From assembly GCF_030323145.1 (NCBI RefSeq), contig NZ_CP100470.1, positions 3,203,001 through 3,267,000 of the forward strand: 64,000 nt of DNA. The letters run 5' to 3'. The translations under genes and the position numbers were made by a program. Of this stretch, positions 15,765-24,240 are shown one piece after another. Under the pieces are notes generated by a model. That model saw nothing but the letters and a program-made list of their open reading frames with translations. It was not told where the DNA came from and ran no database searches. This DNA comes from Mesorhizobium sp. C432A. Its GTDB lineage: Bacteria > Pseudomonadota > Alphaproteobacteria > Rhizobiales > Rhizobiaceae. Each line of letters begins with the position of its first letter. The stretch's first letter is position 1.

Positions 15765-17015
15765 ATGGCCGCCCCAGGCGAGAATCTGCGAATCAATTCA
15801 GACCGTTTGTGGGATTCCATCATGGAGATGGCGAAGATCGGCCCCGGTATTGCCGGCGGCAACAATCGCCAGACCGTGACCGACGAGGACGGCGAGGGAC
15901 GGCATCTGTTCAAGCGCTGGTGCGAGGCGGCCGGGCTCGAAATGGGGCTCGACGAAATGGGCACCATGTTTGCCCGCCGGGAAGGCGCTGATCCCAGCCT
16001 GCCGCCGGTTTATGTCGGCAGCCACCTCGACACGCAGCCGACCGGCGGCAAATATGACGGCGTGCTCGGCGTGCTCGGCGGGCTGGAGATTATTCGCTCG
16101 CTTAACGATCTCGGCATCCAGACCAGGCATCCGATCGTCGTTACCAACTGGACCAATGAGGAAGGCTCGCGCTTTGCCCCGGCGATGATGGCGTCCGGCG
16201 TGTTCGCCGGTGTGCTCGATCAGGCGGACGTGTATCAGCACACTGATAAACAGGGCAGGAAATTTGGCGAGGAACTGGAGCGCATCGGCTGGAAAGGCAC
16301 CGAGAAAGTCGGTGATCGCAAGATCCACGCCTTCTTCGAACTGCATATTGAGCAGGGGCCGATCCTCGAGGACGAAGGCATCGACATTGGCGTCGTCACC
16401 CACGGCCAGGGCCTGAAATGGCTGCAGGTAACGCTGACCGGCAAGGAGGCGCATACCGGCTCGACCCCGATGCCCAAGCGCCGTAATGCCGGGCTCGGCA
16501 TGGCTCGGGTCATCGAACTGGTGCACGAGATCGCCATGGACTACCAGCCCGACGCCGTCGGCGCGGTCGGCCACATGGAAGTGTTTCCGAACTCGCGCAA
16601 CATCATCGCCGGGCGCACCGTCTTCACCATCGACATCCGCTCGCCCGAGAAGGAAGTGCTGGACGCGATGGATGGGCGCATACGCGAAGGCATCGACACG
16701 ATCTGTGAGGCGCTCGACATCCAGTACAAGGTCGAGCAGGTCGGCGCTTTCGATCCGGTCACCTTCGATGCCGGCTGCGTCAAGGCGATCCGCGACGCCG
16801 CCGATCGGCTCGGCTATTCCCACCGCAACATCGTCTCCGGCGCCGGCCACGACGCCTGCTGGATCAACCGCGTCGCGCCGACCGCCATGGTGATGTGCCC
16901 CTGCGTTGACGGGTTGTCACACAACGAGGCCGAGGAAATCACCAAGGAATGGGCCGGCGCCGGCGCCGACGTGCTGTTTCATGCGGTGGTGGAGACGGCG
17001 GGGATCGTGGCGTGA
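15765..17015 (+). CDS. Beta-ureidopropionase/N-carbamoyl amino acid hydrolase (M20-like)
   Basis: The 416-residue zinc amidohydrolase has the family motifs GSHLDTQPTGGKYDG, TNWTNEEGSRFAP, FELHIEQGP, the dimer-domain EAHTGSTPM, and SGAGHDACW. These supply the His/Asp/Glu metal ligands. Bacterial enzymes of this type hydrolyse N-carbamoyl-beta-alanine to beta-alanine, CO2 and ammonia, which is the step after the dihydropyrimidinase encoded 62 bp downstream. Some relatives prefer N-carbamoyl-L-amino acids; context favours the pyrimidine role. Confidence 0.87.
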   Translation: MAAPGENLRINSDRLWDSIMEMAKIGPGIAGGNNRQTVTDEDGEGRHLFKRWCEAAGLEMGLDEMGTMFARREGADPSLPPVYVGSHLDTQPTGGKYDGVLGVLGGLEIIRSLNDLGIQTRHPIVVTNWTNEEGSRFAPAMMASGVFAGVLDQADVYQHTDKQGRKFGEELERIGWKGTEKVGDRKIHAFFELHIEQGPILEDEGIDIGVVTHGQGLKWLQVTLTGKEAHTGSTPMPKRRNAGLGMARVIELVHEIAMDYQPDAVGAVGHMEVFPNSRNIIAGRTVFTIDIRSPEKEVLDAMDGRIREGIDTICEALDIQYKVEQVGAFDPVTFDAGCVKAIRDAADRLGYSHRNIVSGAGHDACWINRVAPTAMVMCPCVDGLSHNEAEEITKEWAGAGADVLFHAVVETAGIVA

Positions 17016-17077
17016 ACTAAGATCTGTATTCAAAACGACGCTCACAAGAAGCGCGAAGAGAACAAGGGAACACGACA

Positions 17078-18529
17078 ATGACCAAAGTCATCCGAAACGG
17101 CACCATCGTCACCGCCGACCGCACCTGGAAGGCCGATGTGCTGATGCAGCACGGCAAGATCGTCGCCATCGGCTCGAACCTGCATGGCGACCATGAGTTC
17201 GACGCCAGCGGCTGTTACGTCATGCCGGGCGGCATCGATCCGCACACCCATCTCGAAATGCCGTTCATGGGCACCTATTCGGCCGACGATTTCGAGTCCG
17301 GGACGCGTGCGGCCCTTTCCGGTGGCACCACGATGGTGGTCGATTTCTGCCTGCCGGCGCCGCAGCAATCGCTGCTGGAAGCGTTGCAGATGTGGGACAA
17401 CAAGACCTCGAAGGCTGCCTGCGACTACTCCTTCCACATGGCGATCACCTGGTGGGGCAAGCAGGTGTTCGACGAGATGGCCACCGTCGTCGACAGAGGC
17501 ATTACCTCGTTCAAGCATTTCATGGCCTACAAGGGCGCGCTGATGGTGGACGACGACGAGATGTACGCGTCGTTCCAGCGCTGCGCCGATCTCGGCGCGC
17601 TGCCGCTCGTTCATGCCGAGAATGGCGACGTGGTTGCGGCGCTGTCGCAAAAGCTGCTCGCCGCCGGCAATAATGGCCCCGAGGGACACGCCTATTCGCG
17701 GCCGCCGGAAGTGGAGGGCGAGGCGACCAACCGCGCCATCATGATCGCCGACATGGCCGGCGTGCCGCTCTATGTCGTGCATGTGTCCTGCGAGCAGAGC
17801 CACGAAGCCATCCGCCGCGCCCGCCAGAAGGGCATTCGGGTTTTCGGCGAGCCGCTGATCCAGCATCTGACGCTGGATGAAAGCGAGTATTTCGACAAGG
17901 ATTGGGACCATGCGGCGCGCCGCGTCATGAGCCCGCCCTTCCGCAACAAGCTGCACCAGGATTCGCTGTGGGCCGGCCTGCAGGCGGGATCGCTGCAGGT
18001 GGTGGCGACCGACCACTGCGCCTTCACCACCAAGCAGAAGCGCAACGGCGTCGGCGATTTCACCAAGATCCCGAACGGCACTGGCGGGCTTGAAGACCGC
18101 TTGCCCGTGCTGTGGACGACGGGCGTCAACACCGGGCGGCTGACGATGAACGAGTTCGTCGCGGTGACTTCGACCAACATCGCCAAGATCCTCAACATGT
18201 ACCCTAGGAAAGGTGCCATCGTTGAAGGCGCGGACGCCGACATCGTGGTGTGGGACCCCAGCGCCAAGAAGACCATCACCTCAAAGAAGCAGCAATCGGT
18301 GATCGACTACAACGTCTTCGAAGGTTTTGAGGTGACCGGCCTGCCGCGCTTCGTCTTTTCGCGCGGCGAATTGTCGGTCGAGGAAGCGGAGGTCAGGGCC
18401 AAGCCAGGCCATGGCGAATTCGTCGCCCGCGAGCCGAACGCGGCGGTCAACCGGGCTCTATCGACCTGGAAGGACATCACCGCGCCGCGCAAGGTCGAAC
18501 GCACCGGCATTCCGGCGACAGGCGTTTGA
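17078..18529 (+). CDS. hydA: Dihydropyrimidinase
   Basis: The 483-residue cyclic amidohydrolase shows the binuclear metal site of the family: the HxH of GIDPHTHLEMPF, the carbamylated Lys region SFKHFMAYKG, His in VHAENGD and VVHVSCEQSHE, and the Asp of ATDHCAF. It opens dihydrouracil and dihydrothymine to N-carbamoyl-beta-amino acids. The length is typical. Its stop overlaps the proposed TTG start of a small secreted protein, indicating transcriptional and perhaps translational coupling. Confidence 0.93.
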   Translation: MTKVIRNGTIVTADRTWKADVLMQHGKIVAIGSNLHGDHEFDASGCYVMPGGIDPHTHLEMPFMGTYSADDFESGTRAALSGGTTMVVDFCLPAPQQSLLEALQMWDNKTSKAACDYSFHMAITWWGKQVFDEMATVVDRGITSFKHFMAYKGALMVDDDEMYASFQRCADLGALPLVHAENGDVVAALSQKLLAAGNNGPEGHAYSRPPEVEGEATNRAIMIADMAGVPLYVVHVSCEQSHEAIRRARQKGIRVFGEPLIQHLTLDESEYFDKDWDHAARRVMSPPFRNKLHQDSLWAGLQAGSLQVVATDHCAFTTKQKRNGVGDFTKIPNGTGGLEDRLPVLWTTGVNTGRLTMNEFVAVTSTNIAKILNMYPRKGAIVEGADADIVVWDPSAKKTITSKKQQSVIDYNVFEGFEVTGLPRFVFSRGELSVEEAEVRAKPGHGEFVAREPNAAVNRALSTWKDITAPRKVERTGIPATGV

Positions 18530-18903
18530 CGTTGCGGAGCCCGGGGGCGCTCATTTCACTGGTCGTGGCGATGGTGGTCGCTGGTCCGGCAACAGGGGCC
18601 GAGAGGCTGGTGGGCTTCTGGGGCAACGATGCCGGTTGTGTCTTTGCAAAGGCCGGCTTTCAGGGCCGCGACGATTATATCGTGCTGACCGCCGAGGGCA
18701 TCGAGACCTATGGCAGCGGCTGCCGGTTCGCGCAGCAATTGACGTGGGCGCCGGGCACGCAATCGCTTGATGCGACCTGTTCCGCCGAGGGCGAGGCGGG
18801 GACGACGGCTGAAACCGTTGTGGTCACCAACAAGGGCGAGGGTGGTTTCTTCGTGACCATCCCCGGCCTCGAAGAAATGGGGCCGCTGCTGCCGTGTTCG
18901 TGA
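18526..18903 (+). CDS. Small secreted cysteine-containing protein, paralog 1
   Basis: This 125-residue protein has a signal peptide (LISLVVAMVVAGPATGAERL) and a mature domain with four cysteines (AGCVF, SGCRF, ATCSA, LPCS). The same spacing occurs in the next gene, so they are tandem paralogs. The TTG start overlaps the dihydropyrimidinase stop (TTGA); a nearby second TTG is possible. I do not recognise a named family. Its place in the pyrimidine operon suggests a periplasmic accessory role, which is inference only. Confidence 0.65.
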   Translation: MTLRSPGALISLVVAMVVAGPATGAERLVGFWGNDAGCVFAKAGFQGRDDYIVLTAEGIETYGSGCRFAQQLTWAPGTQSLDATCSAEGEAGTTAETVVVTNKGEGGFFVTIPGLEEMGPLLPCS

Positions 18904-18919
18904 TGTTGGTTTCGGGGGA

Positions 18920-19303
18920 ATGAGTGTGCGTGGGTTGGTTCTATTCGTAGCGGTTCTTGCCGGGCTGGCTGCGGGTCAGGCCCATGCGGCAGGGATCGAC
19001 CTGTCGAAACCCTATGGCGACAAATATGGCTGCATCAACCGCAACGGCCAGGAGGTCGCCGCCGATCGGATGCTGCTTTTGACCGACGAGGCGTTGATCA
19101 CCGCCGCCAGCGCCTGCACCTTCACGGAGAAGCAAGCGCAGGCTGATGGTTCGCTGGTGGTGACGGCGACGTGCGAGGCGGAAGGTGAAGACGGGCAGGA
19201 GCCGACCAAATTCACCATCAAGCGCAGCGCCAAGAACGCCAAGAAGCTGACGGTCGCCGACGAGGACGGCAATGTCATGGGCGAAGTGGCGCGGTGCAAA
19301 TGA
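18920..19303 (+). CDS. Small secreted cysteine-containing protein, paralog 2
   Basis: The 127-residue product has a clear signal peptide (VLFVAVLAGLAAGQAHAAG). Its four cysteines (YGCIN, SACTF, ATCEA, ARCK) align with those of the preceding protein, as do RMLLLTDEALITAASACTF against YIVLTAEGIETYGSGCRF. Two disulfides are likely. It is co-directional with the pathway genes, 16 bp after paralog 1. No function is known to me. Confidence 0.68.
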   Translation: MSVRGLVLFVAVLAGLAAGQAHAAGIDLSKPYGDKYGCINRNGQEVAADRMLLLTDEALITAASACTFTEKQAQADGSLVVTATCEAEGEDGQEPTKFTIKRSAKNAKKLTVADEDGNVMGEVARCK

Positions 19304-19320
19304 CGGCAGTCCCGTCAGCG

Positions 19321-19725
19321 TCAGGCCACCAGCGCATCCAGCTCCGGCAACAGGACGACGCTTTCCTGTTCATTGGGATCGGTGCGGGCGATGACGGCCG
19401 AGGACGGGGCGTTGCTCATATTGGCCGGCAGATGCGGTACGCCGGCCGGGATGTAGAAGAGGTCGCCGGCCTTGACGACGATGTGGTTCTCGAGCCTGTC
19501 GCCATACCATGTGTGGACCTCGCCCGAGAGCACATAGATCGCCGTCTCATGGCTTTCATGCAGATGCGCCTTGGCGCGGGCGCCGGGCGGCAGGGTGAGC
19601 AGATGCATGCAGATGCCGGACGAGCCGACCGTCTCGGCGGCAATGCCGGCAAAATAGGTCAATCCCTGCTTGCCTTCATAAGTGCTTTCAGGACGGATAA
19701 GGTGACAAGTGGGTTTGGGCGACAT
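19321..19725 (-). CDS. Cupin domain protein
   Basis: The 134-residue protein from MSPKPTCHLI has a single cupin barrel with metal-ligand motifs: AKAHLHESHETAIYVLSG (motif 1, with HxH and a Glu) and AGDLFYIPAGVPHLPAN (motif 2 His). The open frame upstream of 19725 lacks cupin features. It faces the ABC transporter genes divergently and the secreted paralogs convergently. It may be a sugar- or small-molecule-binding cupin; the substrate is unknown. Confidence 0.8.
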   Translation of the reverse strand: MSPKPTCHLIRPESTYEGKQGLTYFAGIAAETVGSSGICMHLLTLPPGARAKAHLHESHETAIYVLSGEVHTWYGDRLENHIVVKAGDLFYIPAGVPHLPANMSNAPSSAVIARTDPNEQESVVLLPELDALVA

Positions 19726-19835
19726 CGGCAAGGCTCCGGGCGTCGATTGGGTGGGATTGGACGAGTGGAAAGCAACATCAACGCGAATGCAACGGCATTT
19801 CATCCTGGGCGGCTGCGAGAGGCAGGCAGCAAGCG

Positions 19836-20600
19836 ATGACGGGACGATCGCCAGCCGTTGTCTCGGCAAGCAGACTTGGCCTTACCTTTCAGACCAATGA
19901 CGGTCCGGTAGAGGCGCTCTCCAATGTCGACCTGACCATCGGCAAGGGCGAGTTCGTCTCCTTCATCGGCCCATCGGGCTGCGGCAAGACCACCTTGCTG
20001 CGCGTCATCGCCGATCTGGAAAAACCGACATCGGGCACGATCTCGGTCAACGGCATGACGCCGGAACAGGCGCGCGAGAAACGCGCTTATGGCTACGTCT
20101 TCCAGGCGGCAGCCCTTTTCCCGTGGCGCACGATCGAGCGTAACGTGGCGCTGCCGCTGGAGATCATCGGCCTTTCGAGAGCGGAGCAGGCCGAGCGCAT
20201 CAAGCGCACGATGGAGCTCGTCAACCTCTCCGGCTTCGAGAAGAAATACCCTTGGCAGCTTTCCGGCGGCATGCAGCAGCGCGCTTCGATCGCCCGCGCG
20301 CTCGCCTTCGACGCCGACCTGTTGCTGATGGACGAGCCCTTCGGCGCGCTGGACGAGATCGTGCGCGACCATCTCAATGAACAGCTTCTGGAATTGTGGG
20401 CACGCACCAACAAGACGATCTGCTTCGTCACCCATTCCATCCCCGAGGCGGTGTATCTGTCGACGCGCATCGTCGTCATGTCGCCGCGCCCAGGTCGGGT
20501 TACCGACATCATCGAATCGACGCTGCCAAAGGAGCGGCCGCTGGATATCCGCGAGACGCCGGAATTTTGGCGATCGCGGCCAGGGTGCGCGATGGCTTGA
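19836..20600 (+). CDS. ABC transporter ATP-binding protein, C-terminus frameshifted
   Basis: The protein has Walker A GPSGCGKTT, the signature LSGGMQQRASIARALAF, Walker B LLLMDEPFGALDE and the H-loop FVTHSIPEA, as in nitrate/taurine-type (SsuB/TauB) importers. The last residues read EFWRSRPGCAMA and stop at 20600. One extra T in the T-run at 20565-20568 would give EFLAIAARVRDGLRAGHSYD and a stop at 20624-20626, the ending I expect for this subfamily. So a single-base deletion, or a sequencing error, truncates it slightly. The catalytic core is intact. Confidence 0.85.
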   Translation: MTGRSPAVVSASRLGLTFQTNDGPVEALSNVDLTIGKGEFVSFIGPSGCGKTTLLRVIADLEKPTSGTISVNGMTPEQAREKRAYGYVFQAAALFPWRTIERNVALPLEIIGLSRAEQAERIKRTMELVNLSGFEKKYPWQLSGGMQQRASIARALAFDADLLLMDEPFGALDEIVRDHLNEQLLELWARTNKTICFVTHSIPEAVYLSTRIVVMSPRPGRVTDIIESTLPKERPLDIRETPEFWRSRPGCAMA

Positions 20601-20615
20601 GGGCAGGGCACAGCT

Positions 20616-21152
20616 ATGATGATTGAGGGGGCGAACGACCGGCTGGCTCCTCTCCCCAACGGGGAGAGGGTGGCCGGAGCGAAGCGGAGGTCGGGTGAGG
20701 GGGCGGCGCCGACGGATCCGACCAAGAGAAATGTCGGGGCAACCGCTCGCGCCCGAAAGCTGCGGTTTGACGAGACCGAAGCTGAATACCGGCTTTGGGG
20801 GGAATTGAGAGGACGTCATCTCAACGGCTACAAATTTGTGCGGCAAGTGCCGCTCGGACCTTTCATCGCGGACTTCGTCTGCCGCGAGCAGGGGCTGATT
20901 GTCGAACTTGATGGCAGCCAACACGCGGATTCACTGACCGATCCCGCCAGGACAGCCTGGCTGAACGGACAAGGTTATTCGGTTCTGCGCTTCTGGAATC
21001 ACGAAGTTTTGGCTGAGCGCCGAGCGGTCCTGGATACGATCTTGGCTTGTCTCGACGGAAAGATTTCTACCCCCTCACCCGACCTCCGCTTCGCTCCGGC
21101 CACCCTCTCCCCGTTGGGGAGAGGAGGGCGCCCCGCTGGCGAGGCGCGCTAG
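20616..21152 (+). CDS. DUF559 (Vsr/PD-(D/E)XK endonuclease-like) protein inside the ABC operon
   Basis: The core, about residues 45-150, has ARKLRFDETEAEYRLWGELR, KFVRQVPLGPFIADFVCRE and LIVELDGSQH, the DUF559 pattern with the D...ExD active-site arrangement of Vsr-fold nucleases. It ends with a YSVLRFWNHEVL strand. The residues before and after the core are translations of an inverted 57-bp palindromic repeat. The start is uncertain: ATG 20616, overlapping the original ATPase stop, or GTG 20670 inside the repeat. The stop codon touches the permease start. Family biochemistry is poorly known. Confidence 0.75.
   Translation: MMIEGANDRLAPLPNGERVAGAKRRSGEGAAPTDPTKRNVGATARARKLRFDETEAEYRLWGELRGRHLNGYKFVRQVPLGPFIADFVCREQGLIVELDGSQHADSLTDPARTAWLNGQGYSVLRFWNHEVLAERRAVLDTILACLDGKISTPSPDLRFAPATLSPLGRGGRPAGEAR
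20647..20703 (+). repeat. Two-stem palindromic repeat, left copy of the DUF559 pair
   Basis: It has stem 1 CTCTCCCC-aac-GGGGAGAG, a GGTGGC linker, an imperfect second stem CCGGAGCGAAGCGG, and a G-rich tail GGGTGAGGGGG. It is an exact 57-bp reverse complement of the copy at 21070-21126, with the match ending sharply on both sides. Confidence 0.9.
21070..21126 (-). repeat. Two-stem palindromic repeat, right copy of the DUF559 pair
   Basis: This is the perfect inverted partner of 20647-20703. Stem 1 faces outward and the G-rich tail faces the DUF559 gene. It encodes the C-terminal residues of the DUF559 frame (PSPDLRFAPATLSPLGRG). Confidence 0.9.
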
Positions 21153-22031
21153 ATGGACACCTTCCGCGAAAAATTCATCCCCGTGACCTCCATCCTCCTG
21201 GGCGTGGTGGTGCTCTGGTATGTCTTCGCCGTCATCCTAAACGCGCCCTTCCAGCGCGACCTCGACCGGCGCGCCGGGGAAACCCACGACACCGTCGAAT
21301 TCATCGGCAAGACGCTGTCGCAGCCCAAGCCGACGCTGCCGGCGCCGCATCAGGTGGCGGTGAACTTCTTCGAGAACACCTTCCTGCGGCCCATCACATC
21401 GAGCCGCAGCCTCGTCTACAATGCCTGGGTGACCCTGTCGTCGACGTTGCTCGGCTTTGCCTTCGGCACGGCGCTCGGCATCGTCATCGCGGTCGGCATC
21501 GTGCATGTGGCGACGCTCGACCGCAGCCTGATGCCGTGGATCATCGCCTCCCAGACGATTCCCATTCTGGCGGTGGCGCCGATGATCATCGTCGTGCTGG
21601 GGGCGATCGGCATCAGCGGTCTGATCCCAAAGGCGATGATCTCGACCTACCTGTCGTTCTTCCCGGTGACGGTTGGCATGGTGAAGGGCCTGCGCTCGCC
21701 CGAACTCATGCATCTCGACCTGATGCACACCTACAATGCCAGTGTCTCGCAGACCTTCTGGAAGCTGCGGGTGCCGGCCTCGGTGCCGTTCCTGTTCACC
21801 TCGATGAAGGTGGCGGTGGCGGCGAGCCTGGTCGGCGCCATTGTCGGCGAACTGCCGACCGGTGCTGTCGCCGGCATCGGCGCCAAGCTTTTGGCAGGCG
21901 CCTATTACAGCCAGTCCATCGACATCTGGTCCGCCCTTGTGGCGGGCTCGGTGGTGGCGGCCCTTCTGGTCATGGTGGTCGGCATAGCCGGGCGCCTCGT
22001 TGACCGCGCGATGGGCGGGAGGCCGGCATGA
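21153..22031 (+). CDS. ABC transporter permease
   Basis: The 292-residue inner-membrane protein is a BPD_transp_1 permease of the SsuC/TauC kind, with the conserved ELPTGAVAGIGAKL loop that couples to the ATPase. About six hydrophobic segments are visible, including TSILLGVVVLWYVFAVIL near the start. It begins right after the DUF559 stop and overlaps the second permease by 4 bp. With that permease it should form a heterodimeric channel for the binding protein encoded at 23221. Confidence 0.88.
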   Translation: MDTFREKFIPVTSILLGVVVLWYVFAVILNAPFQRDLDRRAGETHDTVEFIGKTLSQPKPTLPAPHQVAVNFFENTFLRPITSSRSLVYNAWVTLSSTLLGFAFGTALGIVIAVGIVHVATLDRSLMPWIIASQTIPILAVAPMIIVVLGAIGISGLIPKAMISTYLSFFPVTVGMVKGLRSPELMHLDLMHTYNASVSQTFWKLRVPASVPFLFTSMKVAVAASLVGAIVGELPTGAVAGIGAKLLAGAYYSQSIDIWSALVAGSVVAALLVMVVGIAGRLVDRAMGGRPA

Positions 22032-23182
22032 ACTGGCTGAAGCCCTCCTGGCAAGCCGTGCTGGCCATTGCGCTGTGCCTCGTCGCCGTCGCGCTCGGTG
22101 CGATGTCGAAGCCGGAAGCGGCCGCCCTTGCAGACCCGACAGCAAGCTTCGACTACCCCTATTTCGGGATAAAGACCCCGATGATCGGCCTGGCCGTGCT
22201 GGCAGGGCTGATCTCGATGATCAGAATTTCGCCGCTGGCCGAGGCTGCGGTGCTGTTCATCGGCGCTCATCTCGTCGCCTGGATGCTGATCTCGGGCATT
22301 ACAGGTTTCGAAGGCACGGCATTGGCGCCTTATTTCCTGCTGCTCGCCGCTGCCTGGCTGCTGGCCTGGCGCTGTGTGGCGGTGCTGTCGGGGCTTCGCC
22401 CGATGGCAAAAGGGGCGCGGATGGCGCTGCGCCTCATCATCCCGGCGATCTTCGGCGCCTGGATCCTGATCATATGGGAAGCGGTGACGCGTGGCGCCGG
22501 CATTCCCTTCATCCTTTTGCCGCCGCCGAGCGCCATCGGTGTGCGCATCGCCAGTTCCCTGCCGGTGCTCGGCGCCGATATCAGGCAGACCATCTTCAAG
22601 GCGGTGATCTTCGGTTATGTCATCGGCAGCGGCGCCGGCTTCCTGGTGGCGATTGCGGCCGACCGCGTGCCGTTCCTGCGCCGCGGTCTGCTGCCGATCG
22701 GCAATATGGTCTCGGCGCTGCCGATCATCGGTGTGGCGCCGATCATGGTGATGTGGTTCGGCTTCGACTGGCCGTCCAAGGCCGCGGTCGTCATCATCAT
22801 GACCTTCTTCCCGATGCTGGTGAACACGGTTGCCGGTCTTGCCGCCTCCGGCCATATGGAGCGCGATTTGATGCGCACCTATGCGTCGGGCTACTGGCCA
22901 ACACTCTTGAAGCTCCGGCTGCCGGCGGCAGCGCCCTTCATCTTCAACGCGCTGAAGATCAACTCGACGCTGGCGCTGATCGGCGCCATCGTCGCCGAGT
23001 TCTTCGGCACGCCTGTGGTCGGCATGGGCTTTCGCATCTCGACCGAGGTCGGGCGGATGAACATCGATATGGTCTGGGCCGAAATCGCAGTTGCAGCACT
23101 GGCGGGTTCGGTCTTTTATGGCGTGGTCGCTCTCGTCGAGAGAGCCGTCACGTTTTGGCATCCCTCTGTCCGTGGTGGATAG
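22028..23182 (+). CDS. ABC transporter permease with extended N-terminal membrane region
   Basis: This 384-residue permease is longer than its partner: residues 1-130 add several membrane segments (AVLAIALCLVAVALGAM, MIGLAVLAGLISMIRI, ALAPYFLLLAAAWLLAW) before the standard permease domain. The coupling loop EFFGTPVVGMGFRI is present near the end. The ATGA overlap with the first permease gene shows tight coupling. The family matches SsuC/ThiX-type importers. Confidence 0.88.
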   Translation: MNWLKPSWQAVLAIALCLVAVALGAMSKPEAAALADPTASFDYPYFGIKTPMIGLAVLAGLISMIRISPLAEAAVLFIGAHLVAWMLISGITGFEGTALAPYFLLLAAAWLLAWRCVAVLSGLRPMAKGARMALRLIIPAIFGAWILIIWEAVTRGAGIPFILLPPPSAIGVRIASSLPVLGADIRQTIFKAVIFGYVIGSGAGFLVAIAADRVPFLRRGLLPIGNMVSALPIIGVAPIMVMWFGFDWPSKAAVVIIMTFFPMLVNTVAGLAASGHMERDLMRTYASGYWPTLLKLRLPAAAPFIFNALKINSTLALIGAIVAEFFGTPVVGMGFRISTEVGRMNIDMVWAEIAVAALAGSVFYGVVALVERAVTFWHPSVRGG

Positions 23183-23220
23183 GGCGGTGGGTTCGGGTGT
23201 TAACTTCAGAGGGTAAAAAC

Positions 23221-24192
23221 ATGAAAAGACTGATCATTCCGATGCTGGCCGGCGCGATGTCGCTGGGCGCGTTCCAGGCAATGGCCGCCGACAAGGTGAC
23301 CTTGCAGCTGAAATGGGTCACGCAGGCGCAGTTTGCCGGCTACTATGTCGCCAAGGCCAAGGGTTTTTATGAAGCCGAAGGCCTCGACGTCGACATCAAG
23401 CCGGGCGGTCCCGATATCGCACCCGAGCAGGTGATCGCCGGCGGTGGCGCCGACGTCATCGTCGACTGGATGGGTGGGGCGCTCGCCGCGCGCGAAAAGG
23501 GCGTGCCGCTGGTCAACATCGCCCAGCCGTTCAAGAAGGCCGGCATGGAGCTGGTCTGCCCGAAGGATGGCCCGATCAAGACCGAAGCCGATTTCAAGGG
23601 TCACACGCTCGGCGTCTGGTTCTTCGGCAACGAATATCCTTTCTACGCCTGGATGAACAAGCTCGGCCTGAAGACCGAAGGCGGCCCGGATGGCGTCACG
23701 GTTTTGAAGCAGAGCTTCGACGTGCAGCCGCTGATCCAGAAGCAGGCGGATTGCATTTCGGTCATGACCTACAACGAGTACTGGCAGCTGATCGATGCCG
23801 GCTACAAGCCGGACCAGCTCACCGTGTTCAACTACTCGGCGATGGGCAACGACCTGCTTGAGGACGGGCTCTATGCCTCGGAAGACAAGCTCAAGGATCC
23901 GGCTTTCGAAGACAAGATGGTGCGTTTCGTGCGCGCCTCGATGAAGGGCTGGAAATATGCCATCGACAACAATGACGAGGCCGCGGGCATTGTCATGGAC
24001 GGCGGTGGCCAGGACGAAAACCACCAGAAGCGGATGATGAGCGAAGTCGCCAAGCTGATCGACAATGCCGACGGCAAGCTCGACCCGGCGACCTACGAGC
24101 GCACCGCCAAGGCGCTGCTCGACCAGAAGATCATCACCAAGGCGCCGACCGGCGCCTACACCACGGCCATCACCGACAAGGCGATCAAATAA
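23221..24192 (+). CDS. ABC transporter substrate-binding protein (NMT1/ThiY-like)
   Basis: The 323-residue protein starts with a signal peptide (MKRLIIPMLAGAMSLGAFQA, cleavage after AMA) and continues KVTLQLKWVTQAQFAGYYVA, the hallmark of NMT1/ThiY-type periplasmic binding proteins. These bind pyrimidine precursors such as hydroxymethylpyrimidine derivatives. Given the flanking reductive pyrimidine genes, a pyrimidine or degradation-product ligand is likely but unproven. The open frame before 23221 belongs to the antisense or overlapping frame of the permeases and is not part of this gene. Confidence 0.88.
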   Translation: MKRLIIPMLAGAMSLGAFQAMAADKVTLQLKWVTQAQFAGYYVAKAKGFYEAEGLDVDIKPGGPDIAPEQVIAGGGADVIVDWMGGALAAREKGVPLVNIAQPFKKAGMELVCPKDGPIKTEADFKGHTLGVWFFGNEYPFYAWMNKLGLKTEGGPDGVTVLKQSFDVQPLIQKQADCISVMTYNEYWQLIDAGYKPDQLTVFNYSAMGNDLLEDGLYASEDKLKDPAFEDKMVRFVRASMKGWKYAIDNNDEAAGIVMDGGGQDENHQKRMMSEVAKLIDNADGKLDPATYERTAKALLDQKIITKAPTGAYTTAITDKAIK

Positions 24193-24240
24193 GCCTGGCC
24201 AGGCAATTTCGACCTCGAGAGCGGCGCCTTTGACCAAATG

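Noticed and set aside
22000..23220. Open frame upstream of and continuous with the substrate-binding protein
   Set aside because: It overlaps the second permease in another frame, while the binding protein has its own start, signal peptide and intergenic leader at 23221.
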